A stretch of DNA of 64,000 bases from an uncultured Polaribacter sp. (lineage in GTDB: Bacteria > Bacteroidota > Bacteroidia > Flavobacteriales > Flavobacteriaceae): contig NZ_CANMFI010000006.1 of the NCBI RefSeq assembly GCF_947497125.1, positions 62,001 through 126,000 on the forward strand. Direction: 5' to 3'. The notes beneath the pieces were generated by a model. It ran no database searches, was not told where the DNA came from, and saw only the letters and a list, made by a program, of their open reading frames with translations. Every line of letters begins with the position of its first letter. The first letter of the stretch is position 1. This document shows, in pieces, positions 37,519 to 47,246 of this stretch. Both the position numbers and the translations under genes were made by a program.

Positions 37519-38748
37519 ATGAAAACAAATAGACGTCATTTTATAAAAAGTATCTCTGCACTTGGTATGATGGGTGTAACTTATCCTTTATTAAGTAACT
37601 GTACAAGTAAAAATGAAACAGCATATTTAAACGAAAAGATTACAAAAATCGAGTTGTTTCGGTATGATATTAACATCCCTCGTTATTTTTCTTGGGGTAC
37701 TTGGCACAACCGCCAACATTTATTTATTAAAATATCTGCAGGAGATTTTTATGGCTGGACAGAGACACCTGCATCTAAAAATAATCCAGATTTTAAACCT
37801 ACCGCTTGGGTTAAATATTTAAAACAGTTTAAGGGTTTAACATTAAGAGAAGCTCAAAAAATATTAGTATCAGAACAAGTTTTAGGCTCTAAAAGATCTC
37901 TAAAAATGTTAGAATCTTTAGATATGGGACTTTTAGATTTGTCTGGAAGACTTCAAAATAAACCTGCAGTAGATTTATTAGGTTTAACAGCAAAAAATTC
38001 TGTGCCTGGGTTATATTGCATACTAGATAAAGACGAAAAAAAAGTGAGAGAAGAGGCCGAAAAAAGTATCGAACAGAATCTAGGCCATCACTTGAAATTT
38101 AAAATGTATGGTGATGAGTTAGTAGATATGAAGTTGTTGAATACTATAAAAGGTGTTTTAGGTGATGAAGCTGTAATTATTTCTGATGTTAATAAAGGAT
38201 ATAAAAAATGGCAATCACTAGACGAATTAAAATCAATTTTAGTCCGTTTTAAAGATCATGGATTGAATGCTATTGAAGATCCGGCACATTTAAACACCAA
38301 GCAATGGATACAATTACAAGAAATGGTTGGCGCACTAACTTTAATACCAGACGCACCCTTGCGACCAGCTTGGAAAGGAATTAAAACATTACAAAAGGGC
38401 ATGGGTGGTATTTATAATTTACATCCATCTACAATGGGTAGCTTAACACATACAACACAATTAGCAAATAAGGTAAAAGAAATGGGAGCTAAAGTGATGA
38501 TAGGTGATGATAGTTTGGTAGGGCCAGCATGTTCTGCATGGCAGCAAATAGCAATAGGTTTAGGTGCAGCTTGGGTAGAAGCTATAGAGAAAAAAGAAGA
38601 TTCTAAAAATTATTTAGAATGTTTGCAAAGTATTGCTACCAAAAAAGAAGCTAATGGCTATTATTCATCTAAACCAACCCCTGGTTTTGGTATAGAAATA
38701 GACATCAATCGTTTAAAAAAAGTAAGTGAATTATATATTGATGTTTAA
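37519..38748 (+). CDS. Tat-exported enolase-superfamily protein (mandelate racemase/muconate lactonizing type)
   Basis: 409 residues from the ATG at 37519, chosen because it opens a Tat leader ('NRRHFIKSISALGMMG') with Cys in 'LLSNCTS'. The in-frame TTG at 37504 only adds five residues. After an N-terminal capping domain the barrel shows 'KFKMYGDE' (lysine pair), 'IISDVN' (metal Asp), 'AIEDPAH' (metal Glu), 'IPDAPL' (third ligand position) and 'MIGDDSLVG'. The family takes a proton from the carbon next to a carboxylate, as in sugar-acid dehydratases and epimerases. Uronic or aldonic acids are the obvious substrates in this locus. Export of such an enzyme is unusual. Single-gene unit with its own PUL promoter. 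Confidence 0.75.
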   Translation: MKTNRRHFIKSISALGMMGVTYPLLSNCTSKNETAYLNEKITKIELFRYDINIPRYFSWGTWHNRQHLFIKISAGDFYGWTETPASKNNPDFKPTAWVKYLKQFKGLTLREAQKILVSEQVLGSKRSLKMLESLDMGLLDLSGRLQNKPAVDLLGLTAKNSVPGLYCILDKDEKKVREEAEKSIEQNLGHHLKFKMYGDELVDMKLLNTIKGVLGDEAVIISDVNKGYKKWQSLDELKSILVRFKDHGLNAIEDPAHLNTKQWIQLQEMVGALTLIPDAPLRPAWKGIKTLQKGMGGIYNLHPSTMGSLTHTTQLANKVKEMGAKVMIGDDSLVGPACSAWQQIAIGLGAAWVEAIEKKEDSKNYLECLQSIATKKEANGYYSSKPTPGFGIEIDINRLKKVSELYIDV

Positions 38749-38816
38749 TAAAATATTTTATATAAGAAATAGTAATATTCGAATTGACTTCTTATTTTAA
38801 CTAAAAATATTAAAAA

Positions 38817-38861
38817 CAAGATACTACAGGATAATTTTATCGAAAACAAAAAATAACTTTA
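38817..38861 (+). promoter_or_regulatory. PUL promoter copy 10
   Basis: CAAGA at 38817, core CAGGATAA at 38827-38834, 19 bases, TAACTTTA at 38854-38861. It sits 24 bases before the first gene of the Planctomycetes-like module. Confidence 0.8.
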
Positions 38862-38885
38862 CCATAGTATTTTATAAGGTATTAT

Positions 38886-41723
38886 ATGGATAACACAAAC
38901 TGGGTATTACAATTATTAGGGCGTTTACATCCTTTATTGGTGCATTTTCCCATAGGGCTATTGGTGGTTGCTTTCGTGTTAGAGATTTTCACAATAACAG
39001 GAAAACATAAAGAGCTTAGAAAAGGTGTAAATTTGATGGTATACATTGGTGCGAGTTTTGCTGTTTTTTCTGCATTATTTGGTTGGTTTTTAAAAACCCA
39101 AGAAGAATATTCAGGAGATTTAGTAGATAACCATCAATATACAGGAATTGCAACAGCAGTTTTATCTTTGCTTACCGCGTTATTTTTAAAATCGGGTTTA
39201 AAAAAGTTACCTGTAAAGTTAAAGGCATATCGAATTTTATTCTTTGCAACTATAATTTTATTAACAATAGCAGGGCACTTAGGAGCAAATTTAACACATG
39301 GAGAAGATTATCTTTTAAGTGTTTTACCAGGAAATAAAGAGGTATATACTAAAAAAGAATCTGGTAATTTACTTACAGAATTAAAAGGAAAGTCGGAATT
39401 ATCAGTTTTACAAAAAGATAAATTAAGCTTAGAAGTAAGAGGTCTTTTTGCGCACAAATGTTATCAATGTCACAGTGAAAATAAACAAAAAGGGCAGTTA
39501 GTTTTAGAGCATAAAGAAGGTGTTTTTAAAGGTGGTAAATCTGGTTTAGCAGTTGTGCCGGGTAAACCAGAAGAAAGTGAAATTTATAAAAGAATTATAC
39601 TACCAGAAGGTGATAAAAAAGTAATGCCAACCAAAGGTAAATTACTAACTAAGGATGAAATAGCCCTCGTAAAACTTTGGATTAAAGATGGTGCTCATTG
39701 GTCTGATGATGAAGTAAAGGTGTTTCCAGAAGCAGCATTGGTATTGGTAAAACCAGAACTACCAACGGTAACTAACGAAAATCATCCTCTAGATAAAATA
39801 ATAAGTTCTTATTTTGATAAAAATGATATTTCTTGGAAATCTTTAATTTCTGATAGAAAATTTATAAAAAGGGCATATTTAGATGTTGTAGGCTTATTGC
39901 CAGAACCTTCAGTTATAGATGCTTTTGTAAATGATGTCAATCCTCAAAAAAGAGAATTATTAATAGATGAGTTGTTAAATGATTCAGAAAATTACACACA
40001 GCATTGGTTAAGTTTTTGGAACGATTTATTAAGAAATGATTATAGTGGAACAGGTTTTATAACAAAAGGAAGGTTCCAAATTACAGGATGGTTGTACAAT
40101 TCCTTAAAAAAGAATACTTCTTATGATCAGATGATTAGTCAGCTTATAAATCCAGACAAAAAATCGGAAGGGTTTATAAAAGGAATTCAATGGCGAGGAG
40201 TTGTAAATTCTAGCCAAAGTACAGAAATGCAAGCAGCTCAAAATATTGGACAATCTTTAATGGGGGTTAATGTAAAATGTGCTTCTTGCCATAATAGTTT
40301 TGTTAGTAATTTAACCTTAGATCAGGCATACAGTTTTGCTTCTATTTTTGCAGAAGAGCCTTTAGAATTAAATAGATGTGATAAACCCATAGGTAAGTTT
40401 GCAAAAGTAAATTTTTTATATCCAGAATTAGGGAGTGTAGAGGCAGAAACTCTTGAAGAACGTTTGCTAAAATTATCTGAAGTAATGATTAGTAAACAAA
40501 ATGGACGTTTGTATAGAACTATTACAAATCGTTTTTGGGAGCGTTTAATTGGTAGAGGTATTGTAGAGCCTTTAGATGAAATGGACAATACACCTTGGAA
40601 TGCAGAATTATTAGATTGGTTGGCAGCAGATTTTATAGATGCAGAGACCGATTTAAAGCATTTGATAAAGCGTATTATGACCTCTAAAGCCTATCAATTA
40701 CCAATAGTAAACTACAAAACACAAGAAGATTTAAAGAAAAATTATGTTTTTAAAGGCCCCGTTTTAAGAAGGCTAAGTGCAGAGCAATTTTCGGATGCTA
40801 TTAGTCAGGTTGTAGCACCAGTTTATGAGGCAGTTGCGTACAATCCTAACGAAGAAAAAATGCCTGCAAAAAGGATTTGGCATCATCAGAAAGACTTAAC
40901 AAATACAGTATTGCCATTGCCTGGGAAGCGCTATTTTAGAAAGCAATTTAAATTGTCAAAAAAACAAATAAAGCAAGCTTCAGTTTTAATTTCTGTTGAT
41001 GATTCTTACAAACTTTTTATAAATGGTAATAAAGTAGGAGAGGGAAATAATTGGACAGAAGTTGGTAATTTTGATGTAACAAGTCTACTGGTTAAGGGCG
41101 ATAATATTATTGCTATAGAAGGTAATAATGAAGGTAAAATAGGAAATCCAGCAAGCATTTTATTTGCACTTAAAGTTACATTTAATGATAAAAAAGTGTT
41201 CAAATTATTTTCAGATACATCTTGGGTAAGTAATGATAAAACATCCAATTCTAATTGGGTTTCATTAGATTATGATGCTAGTAACTGGGAAAAAGTTCGC
41301 AATTATGGAGATCATAATTGGGGTAAATTATTAGATTTTACTTTCAGAAATCATAAAAAAACATTTGCAAGAGCTAGTTTGGTAAAACAGCATTCTTTTT
41401 TAAAATCTTTAGGAAGGCCAAATAGAGAAATTGTAGTTTCTAAAAGAGAAGAGCAAGCTTCATTATTGCAAGCTTTAGAGCTTACAAATGGTGTTTTTTT
41501 TAATGGTATTTTAGAAAAAGGAGCAGAAAAATGGCTAGATACATATGAGTACAATAGCGCTAAAATAGTAGATGCTTTGTATCAGAAATTATTAGGAAGA
41601 CAACCTTCTTCTGATGAAAAAAAGATTGTAATAGCTTCCTTAGGAGAGCAACCAAGCATAGAACAAGTTCAAGATGTTTTTTGGTCGGTTTTAATATCTC
41701 CTGAATTTCAATTTATAAACTAA
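38886..41723 (+). CDS. Membrane-anchored cytochrome/DUF1549/DUF1553 protein (Planctomycetes type)
   Basis: 945 residues. Residues ~1-150 hold about four hydrophobic segments of a DUF2231-like membrane domain ('LGRLHPLLVHFPIGLLVV'). Next is a c-type cytochrome region with CxxCH at C192-H196 ('CYQCH') and 'VVPGKPEESEIYKRI', as in PSCyt1. A DUF1549-like region follows, with a second CxxCH at C465-H469 ('CASCH'), then 'NRFWERLIGRGIVEPLDEMD'. A jelly roll ('VLISVDDSYKLFINGNKVGEG', split over ~695-820) is inserted before the C-terminal DUF1553 part ('YQKLLGRQPSSDEKK'). Such proteins are abundant in Planctomycetes, paired with DUF1501 as here, and no reaction is established for them. The haem motifs imply electron transfer at the membrane or periplasm. 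Confidence 0.8.
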   Translation: MDNTNWVLQLLGRLHPLLVHFPIGLLVVAFVLEIFTITGKHKELRKGVNLMVYIGASFAVFSALFGWFLKTQEEYSGDLVDNHQYTGIATAVLSLLTALFLKSGLKKLPVKLKAYRILFFATIILLTIAGHLGANLTHGEDYLLSVLPGNKEVYTKKESGNLLTELKGKSELSVLQKDKLSLEVRGLFAHKCYQCHSENKQKGQLVLEHKEGVFKGGKSGLAVVPGKPEESEIYKRIILPEGDKKVMPTKGKLLTKDEIALVKLWIKDGAHWSDDEVKVFPEAALVLVKPELPTVTNENHPLDKIISSYFDKNDISWKSLISDRKFIKRAYLDVVGLLPEPSVIDAFVNDVNPQKRELLIDELLNDSENYTQHWLSFWNDLLRNDYSGTGFITKGRFQITGWLYNSLKKNTSYDQMISQLINPDKKSEGFIKGIQWRGVVNSSQSTEMQAAQNIGQSLMGVNVKCASCHNSFVSNLTLDQAYSFASIFAEEPLELNRCDKPIGKFAKVNFLYPELGSVEAETLEERLLKLSEVMISKQNGRLYRTITNRFWERLIGRGIVEPLDEMDNTPWNAELLDWLAADFIDAETDLKHLIKRIMTSKAYQLPIVNYKTQEDLKKNYVFKGPVLRRLSAEQFSDAISQVVAPVYEAVAYNPNEEKMPAKRIWHHQKDLTNTVLPLPGKRYFRKQFKLSKKQIKQASVLISVDDSYKLFINGNKVGEGNNWTEVGNFDVTSLLVKGDNIIAIEGNNEGKIGNPASILFALKVTFNDKKVFKLFSDTSWVSNDKTSNSNWVSLDYDASNWEKVRNYGDHNWGKLLDFTFRNHKKTFARASLVKQHSFLKSLGRPNREIVVSKREEQASLLQALELTNGVFFNGILEKGAEKWLDTYEYNSAKIVDALYQKLLGRQPSSDEKKIVIASLGEQPSIEQVQDVFWSVLISPEFQFIN

Positions 41724-41739
41724 TACGAACTCTAGGGGT

Positions 41740-43200
41740 ATGAAGTATAAAAATAATAAAATAAGTTCGCGAAGAGAATTTATAAAAAAAATGACTGCAG
41801 CAAGTATTGCTGCTTCTGCAACAACAATTCCTATTGCAAGTCTTTTAAGTTCTTGCTCATCAGAAGTACAAAAAAAAGCAGCATCTGCAGATACTGTTAT
41901 TTTACTTTGGATGGCAGGAGGAATGGCACACACAGAAACATTTGATCCTAAAAAATATGCTCCTTTCGAAAAAGGATTGGATACAAAAAAAGTATTAAGT
42001 ACGTTTCCAAAGCATCCAACAGCTGTAGATGGGTTAGAGTTTTCAGAAGGGTTGCAGTCTATTGGTGATGTTATGGATAAAGGTGCGATTATAAGATCTT
42101 ATAAAGCTGCAGATTTAGGGCATATTTTACACACAAGGCATCAATACCATTGGCACACTTGTTACGAGCCACCTCAATCTGTTCAGGCGCCACACATTGG
42201 TGCTTGGATTGCTAAAGAGTTAGGGCCAGCAAACCCAGTAATTCCTCCTTTCATTTCTATTGGGCAACGTTTTACAATGGGAGAGGCAGAAGAGTTAAAA
42301 GCATTTCATTCTGCAGGGTTTTTAGGAAATGAATATGGTCCATTTTTAATACCAGATCCTTCAGAAGGATTAGACAGTGTTCGTCCTCCAGAAGGAATGT
42401 CTTTAAAACGTTTTGAAGCCCGTTATAAATTATACAAAGAATTGTCTAATAAAAGCGAGGTTATGGAGCAGGCAAGCGATTATCAAAGAGAATCGTTAAT
42501 GCGTTCTATGGAGCAGTCTTACAGACTTTTAAATTCTCCAGAAGCCAAAGTTTTTGATTTGTCACAAGAATCGAAAGAGGTTTATGATACTTATAACACT
42601 GGTCGTTTTGGATTGGGTTGTTTATTAGCCAAACGATTGGCGCAAGGTGGAGGAAGGTTTATAAGTGTTTCTACAGAATATGAACCCTTTTTAGGTTGGG
42701 ATACACACGCAAATGGGCATACAAGAGCAAAACAAATGAAAGCTTTAATTGATAGGCCTGTAGCACAGTTGATTAAAGATTTAGACGAATCGGGTCATTT
42801 AGACAGAACTTTGGTTATTCTAGCTAGCGAATTTAGTAGAGATGCTATTATGGAAGGCAGACCAGGAGAAGAAGTTAAAGATCAAGCAAAAAATCAGCCA
42901 GATAAAATAAACAATATAAAGCATTATGGTATGCATCGTCATTTTACAGACGGAGGCTCTATTTTAATGTGGGGTGGAGGTATTAAAAAAGGATTGGTAT
43001 ACGGGAAAACTGCAGATGAAAGACCATGTGTTTCTATAGAAAAACCAGTAGTTATAGATCAAGTACATCAATCTGTTTACCATGCTTTAGGCATTGATTC
43101 TCAAACACATTATGAAGTAGAAAGTAGGCCTTTTTACACGACTCCAGATGGAAAAGGAAAACCTATTTTAGACCTTTTTGGTAGAGAAATGAAAGCATAA
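41740..43200 (+). CDS. Tat-exported DUF1501 protein
   Basis: 486 residues with Tat leader 'SSRREFIKKMTAASIAAS' and Cys in 'LLSSCSS'. The body is a DUF1501 domain, distantly related to the alkaline phosphatase/sulfatase superfamily: 'ILLWMAGGMAHTETFDPK', 'GHILHTRHQYHW', 'GGGRFISVSTEYEPFLGWDTHANGH', 'VILASEFSR'. The His and Asp clusters could bind metal, but there is no formylglycine motif, so it is not a classical S1 sulfatase. It begins 16 bases after the cytochrome/DUF1549 gene. That pairing is the standard Planctomycetes arrangement. Function unknown. Confidence 0.85.
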   Translation: MKYKNNKISSRREFIKKMTAASIAASATTIPIASLLSSCSSEVQKKAASADTVILLWMAGGMAHTETFDPKKYAPFEKGLDTKKVLSTFPKHPTAVDGLEFSEGLQSIGDVMDKGAIIRSYKAADLGHILHTRHQYHWHTCYEPPQSVQAPHIGAWIAKELGPANPVIPPFISIGQRFTMGEAEELKAFHSAGFLGNEYGPFLIPDPSEGLDSVRPPEGMSLKRFEARYKLYKELSNKSEVMEQASDYQRESLMRSMEQSYRLLNSPEAKVFDLSQESKEVYDTYNTGRFGLGCLLAKRLAQGGGRFISVSTEYEPFLGWDTHANGHTRAKQMKALIDRPVAQLIKDLDESGHLDRTLVILASEFSRDAIMEGRPGEEVKDQAKNQPDKINNIKHYGMHRHFTDGGSILMWGGGIKKGLVYGKTADERPCVSIEKPVVIDQVHQSVYHALGIDSQTHYEVESRPFYTTPDGKGKPILDLFGREMKA

Positions 43201-43213
43201 AAATTATCAGAAA

Positions 43214-44299
43214 ATGAATCGCAAGCAATTTTTAGGAACTACAGTTAAAGCAGCAGCGGGTATACTAGCTGTACCTCACTTTCATATTTTAAAATCAAAA
43301 CCAAAAATGTACGATACTATTATTGGTCATGGAGATTTTAAGTATAAAGTTCATAAATCTTGGGGAGATTTAGATCGTAAAATAACGCCTGTAAAAAACT
43401 GCCATGAAATGGTAATGGACTCTAAAGGGCGTCTAATAATGGTAGGAGATAATACCAGAAATAATATCTTAATTTACGATAAATCTGGTAAGCTTTTAGA
43501 TTCTTGGGGTGTTCGGTACAAAGGTGGTCATGGGCTGTCTTTATGGAACGATGGTTCTGAAGATTTTATATTTATATGTGATTCTAAAGGGCAAAGTGTT
43601 ATAAAAACAACAACCGATGGACGTGAGTTAATGATTCTAGAGCATCCATCAAAGTATGGGGCTTATGATAAAAAAGATGCCTATAAACCAACAGAAAGTG
43701 CTATTGCACCTAATGGAGATATTTATATTGCAGATGGCTATGGTTCTAATTATGTACTTCAATTTACGAAAGATGGCGACTTTATTAGAAAAATAGGAAG
43801 TGGAAGAGGGATTGGTCAAGATCAATTTCAAACAGCACATGGCGTTTGTATTGACTATAGAGGTAAAGGCAATCCAACGTTATTAATAACCTCTAGAGCT
43901 GCAAATTGTTTTAAACGTTTTACTTTAGATGGAAAATATATAGAGCAAATAGATTTGCCAGGTGCGTTTGTGTGTCGCCCAGTAATTCACAATGATAATT
44001 TATATTCAGGAGTCTGTTGGTCTTCAGAACACGATTATATGGAAGGTAATCAGAACACGCATCCAATACGTACAAATCCAAAATCTGGTTTTGTAACTAT
44101 TTTAGATGAAAATGGTAAAGTAGTTTCTAATCCCGGAGGGACAAAACCAAAGTATAAAAAAGGAAAGTTGCAAAGAATGGTTCAAGAAGAACCAATTTTT
44201 AATCATTGCCATGATGTTTGTATAGATGCTGATGAAAATTTGTATGTATGCCAATGGAATGCTAATAAAACATACCCAATAAAATTAGAAAGAGTTTAA
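43214..44299 (+). CDS. Exported NHL-repeat beta-propeller protein
   Basis: 361 residues with a Tat-like leader ('MNRKQFLGTTVKAAAGILAV'). The rest is a run of NHL/SMP-30-like propeller blades: 'CHEMVMDSKGRLIMVGD', 'IAPNGDIYIADGYGSNYVLQFTKDGDF', 'AHGVCIDYRGKG', 'HCHDVCIDADENLYVCQWNAN'. Acidic and His residues at blade starts could hold a metal, as in lactonases or peptidyl-glycine lyase-like propellers. It begins 13 bases after DUF1501 and 12 bases before GH78, so it is in the same operon. It may be a lactonase for oxidised sugars or a binding subunit; not decided by the sequence. Confidence 0.75.
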   Translation: MNRKQFLGTTVKAAAGILAVPHFHILKSKPKMYDTIIGHGDFKYKVHKSWGDLDRKITPVKNCHEMVMDSKGRLIMVGDNTRNNILIYDKSGKLLDSWGVRYKGGHGLSLWNDGSEDFIFICDSKGQSVIKTTTDGRELMILEHPSKYGAYDKKDAYKPTESAIAPNGDIYIADGYGSNYVLQFTKDGDFIRKIGSGRGIGQDQFQTAHGVCIDYRGKGNPTLLITSRAANCFKRFTLDGKYIEQIDLPGAFVCRPVIHNDNLYSGVCWSSEHDYMEGNQNTHPIRTNPKSGFVTILDENGKVVSNPGGTKPKYKKGKLQRMVQEEPIFNHCHDVCIDADENLYVCQWNANKTYPIKLERV

Positions 44300-44311
44300 A
44301 ATTTAGATACC

Positions 44312-47170
44312 ATGAAAACCATAAAAAAATCACTTATTTTTTCTCTGCTATTTTTTGCAATTTTTTCTTGCAGTTCAAAAAAATCAGAAACTTCTACTAA
44401 TTTATTGTTTCAAAAATTGACAATAAATTCAAAACAAAATCCAACCGCTATAGAGCATAAACAACCTATGTTTTCTTGGGTTGTTGCCGCAGAAGGATTT
44501 AATAAAACGCAGTCAGCCTATCACATTTTAGTGGCATCATCAGAAGAAAAATTAAACAATAATGATGCAGATATCTGGAACACCAAAAAAGTAAAAAGTA
44601 ACAAATCATCTTTTGTAAAATACAATGGAGAGACTTTAGTAGCCATGCAAAAGTATTTTTGGAAGGTTAAAATTTGGGATGAAAACGCAGCTGTTTCAAC
44701 TTGGTCTGATGTTCAAGAATTTCAAATGGGGCTAATGGATAAAAAAAACTGGGGAGCTTCTAAATGGATTACCTTACAAAAAGATACCAGAACATCTCCA
44801 TATCAATTTAGAGATTATAAAACAGGTAGAATGCAAAATAAACCTGCAATAAAAGTAAGTGGTTTTGCGGCTAGTTATTTTAGGAACGAATTAGAGATTG
44901 ATAAAAAAATAGAATCTGCACAAGCATATATCTGCGGATTAGGGTATTATGAGTTGTATTTAAATGGAGAAAAAGTGGGCGATCATGTGTTAGATCCTGC
45001 ACCATCAAATTATGATAAACAAGCCTATTATGTAAATTATGATGTAACATCAGCATTAAAATCGGGTAAAAATGCATTTGGTATTATTTTAGGAAATGGT
45101 TTTTATGCCCAAGATATTTCTTGGAAAAGAGATCCAGAATCAGAAAAAGACATGGCATACGGACCACCAACTGTAAAATTTTTACTAAAATTAAAATACA
45201 CAGATGGTTCTACTAAAGATTTTTATACCGATAAGAATTGGAAAGAATCTACTGGCCCAATTGTATTTAATAATATTTATGGAGGAGATACGTATGATGC
45301 ACGTTATGAAATAGGAAAATGGAATACAGTTGGTTATGATGATGCTACTTGGGGAAATCCGATAGAGGTCTCTCCAAAATTGAGAAACATAAGTGCAAGT
45401 CAAATTCCACCAATTAAAAAATTAAAAGAATTAGTGCCACAAAAAGTATTTAAAGGCACACATGGCGAGTGGATTGTAGATTTTGGACAAAATATTGCTG
45501 GTTGGGTGCAATTAAATGTGAAAGAAAAAAAAGGGCAACTTATAGATGTAGTAACTACAGAGGCATTATTAACCAATGGAAAAGATATTTTTAAAGGCTC
45601 TACAGGTGGAGGAGCAAATGGAATGACGCAGGTGTATAAATATATATGTAAAGGAGAAGGTTTAGAGTCTTGGGAACCTAAATTTAGTTACCATGGTTTT
45701 CGATATGCAAAGATTACAGGAATCTCTAGAAAACCAGATGCAGAAATGATTAAAGCTATTCTGGTTGCCACAGATATTAAAGAGACTGGCAGTTTTACTT
45801 CTTCTGATGCTTTATTAAATAAAATGCATACAATCAGCAAATGGACAATAGTTGATAATATGCACGGAATACCAGAAGATTGCCCGCACAGAGAAAAATG
45901 TGGTTGGTTAGGAGACGCACACGCGTTCTGCGAATATGCATTGTACAATTATGATTTATATGATTTCTATAAAAAATATATGGAAGACATTAAAACTCAA
46001 ATGAGACCTACAAAAGGGCATAATAATCCAGAAATTAATTTTCAAGTACCTACAATGATTGCTCCTGGAAAAAGAACATCTACCTATGCAAAAATAGATT
46101 GGGGTGTGGCAACAATGTATTTACCTTGGTACAATTATAAGTTTTATGGTGATGATGAAATTGTAAAAGAGTATTATGAACCAATGAAAGGTTTGACAGA
46201 TTTTTATTTGAATTTTAAAGGAAAAAACGGAATTATGCAAGACGGAATGGGAGATTGGTGTCCGCCACTTTGGGATAGAAAGAAAAACCCAAGTGCTATG
46301 GAGTGTGATCCTATTATTTCTGCCAATGCCTATTTTTATGATGTGTTAGGTGTAATGGAAAAATTTGCAAAAATGAATGATGATGTTGCTTATGAAGCCA
46401 AAATGAAGCAAGAAAAAGAAGCATTATTAAAAGCCTTTAATAAAGAGTTTTTAGTTGCTATACCGAATACAAAACATAAATGGTATCAGAGTCAAACAGC
46501 TACAGTACAAGCTTTGCAATTTGGGCTGGTGCCAGAACCAGAAATTGAAACAGTTGTAAATGGTTTGGTACATAATATCGTTGCGGTAAAAGGTGGTCAT
46601 CATTCTACAGGAATTCACGGAAACAGATATATTTATACGGTTTTAACAGAAAACGGACATGCAGATTTGGCTTATCAAATTTTAACCACCCCAAATTTTC
46701 CGAGCCAAACTTATGTTATGAATTCAGGTTTTACAACCTGGCCAGAGCGTCAGTTTATTTGGGAAGAAATGGAAGGGCCTACAAATTCATTAAATCATCC
46801 AATGCATAGTGGCTTTTCGGCTTATTTCTTTGAAACTTTAGGGGGAATAAAATCATCAATTGATGCTCCTGGGTTTAAAGAGTTTACTGTAAATCCAGAG
46901 TTTTCAGAGAAAATAACTTCAACATCAGTTATTGTGCCAACACCCTATGGGAGTATAAAAAATGAATGGAAAAGTGAAAAAGGAAATTTATCTATAGAAC
47001 TTGAAGTGCCTTTTAATACCAATGCAAAATTAATTTTGAATGCAAAAGAATTGGAAACGTTACAGATAAATGGTTCTCCTTTTAATAGTAAAGTAGAGAC
47101 TGTAGCTAAAGATAAAACAAACATAGTTTTAGGGTCTGGAAATTATAAAATTGAGTATAAAAAATTATAA
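44312..47170 (+). CDS. GH78 alpha-L-rhamnosidase lipoprotein
   Basis: 952 residues with lipoprotein signal ('AIFSCSS'). Domains: fibronectin-like N-terminal sandwich (~30-145, 'HILVASSEEKL'), two beta-sandwiches (~160-470, 'AYICGLGYYELYLNGEKVGDHVLDP', split), the (alpha/alpha)6 barrel (~480-850), and a C-terminal sandwich. Expected catalytic motifs are present: 'EDCPHREKCGWLGD' (acid near E528) and 'QFIWEEMEG' (base near E818). The enzyme removes alpha-L-rhamnose from the non-reducing end, probably after desulfation. It is the last gene of the operon that begins with the cytochrome/DUF1549 protein, which links that module to rhamnose release. Confidence 0.92.
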   Translation: MKTIKKSLIFSLLFFAIFSCSSKKSETSTNLLFQKLTINSKQNPTAIEHKQPMFSWVVAAEGFNKTQSAYHILVASSEEKLNNNDADIWNTKKVKSNKSSFVKYNGETLVAMQKYFWKVKIWDENAAVSTWSDVQEFQMGLMDKKNWGASKWITLQKDTRTSPYQFRDYKTGRMQNKPAIKVSGFAASYFRNELEIDKKIESAQAYICGLGYYELYLNGEKVGDHVLDPAPSNYDKQAYYVNYDVTSALKSGKNAFGIILGNGFYAQDISWKRDPESEKDMAYGPPTVKFLLKLKYTDGSTKDFYTDKNWKESTGPIVFNNIYGGDTYDARYEIGKWNTVGYDDATWGNPIEVSPKLRNISASQIPPIKKLKELVPQKVFKGTHGEWIVDFGQNIAGWVQLNVKEKKGQLIDVVTTEALLTNGKDIFKGSTGGGANGMTQVYKYICKGEGLESWEPKFSYHGFRYAKITGISRKPDAEMIKAILVATDIKETGSFTSSDALLNKMHTISKWTIVDNMHGIPEDCPHREKCGWLGDAHAFCEYALYNYDLYDFYKKYMEDIKTQMRPTKGHNNPEINFQVPTMIAPGKRTSTYAKIDWGVATMYLPWYNYKFYGDDEIVKEYYEPMKGLTDFYLNFKGKNGIMQDGMGDWCPPLWDRKKNPSAMECDPIISANAYFYDVLGVMEKFAKMNDDVAYEAKMKQEKEALLKAFNKEFLVAIPNTKHKWYQSQTATVQALQFGLVPEPEIETVVNGLVHNIVAVKGGHHSTGIHGNRYIYTVLTENGHADLAYQILTTPNFPSQTYVMNSGFTTWPERQFIWEEMEGPTNSLNHPMHSGFSAYFFETLGGIKSSIDAPGFKEFTVNPEFSEKITSTSVIVPTPYGSIKNEWKSEKGNLSIELEVPFNTNAKLILNAKELETLQINGSPFNSKVETVAKDKTNIVLGSGNYKIEYKKL

Positions 47171-47178
47171 AATACAGT

Positions 47179-47223
47179 CATTACAGCACAGGATACTTTA
47201 CGATTATAGTTCGTGTATTTTTG
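47179..47223 (+). promoter_or_regulatory. PUL promoter copy 11
   Basis: CATTA at 47179, core CAGGATAC at 47189-47196, 19 bases, then a perfect TATTTTTG at 47216-47223. Its position rules out a coding start at 47151 and supports the ATG at 47247. Confidence 0.82.
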
Positions 47224-47246
47224 ACATTACTCATAAAATTAAAATA

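Noticed and set aside
41740-43200. DUF1501 protein as a fourth S1 sulfatase
   Set aside because: It lacks a C-x-P/A-S-R formylglycine motif; only a distant superfamily link is plausible.
47151-47246. Longer N-terminus of the binding protein from 47151
   Set aside because: It overlaps the GH78 end and runs across the shared promoter and -7 box, and hides the signal peptide.
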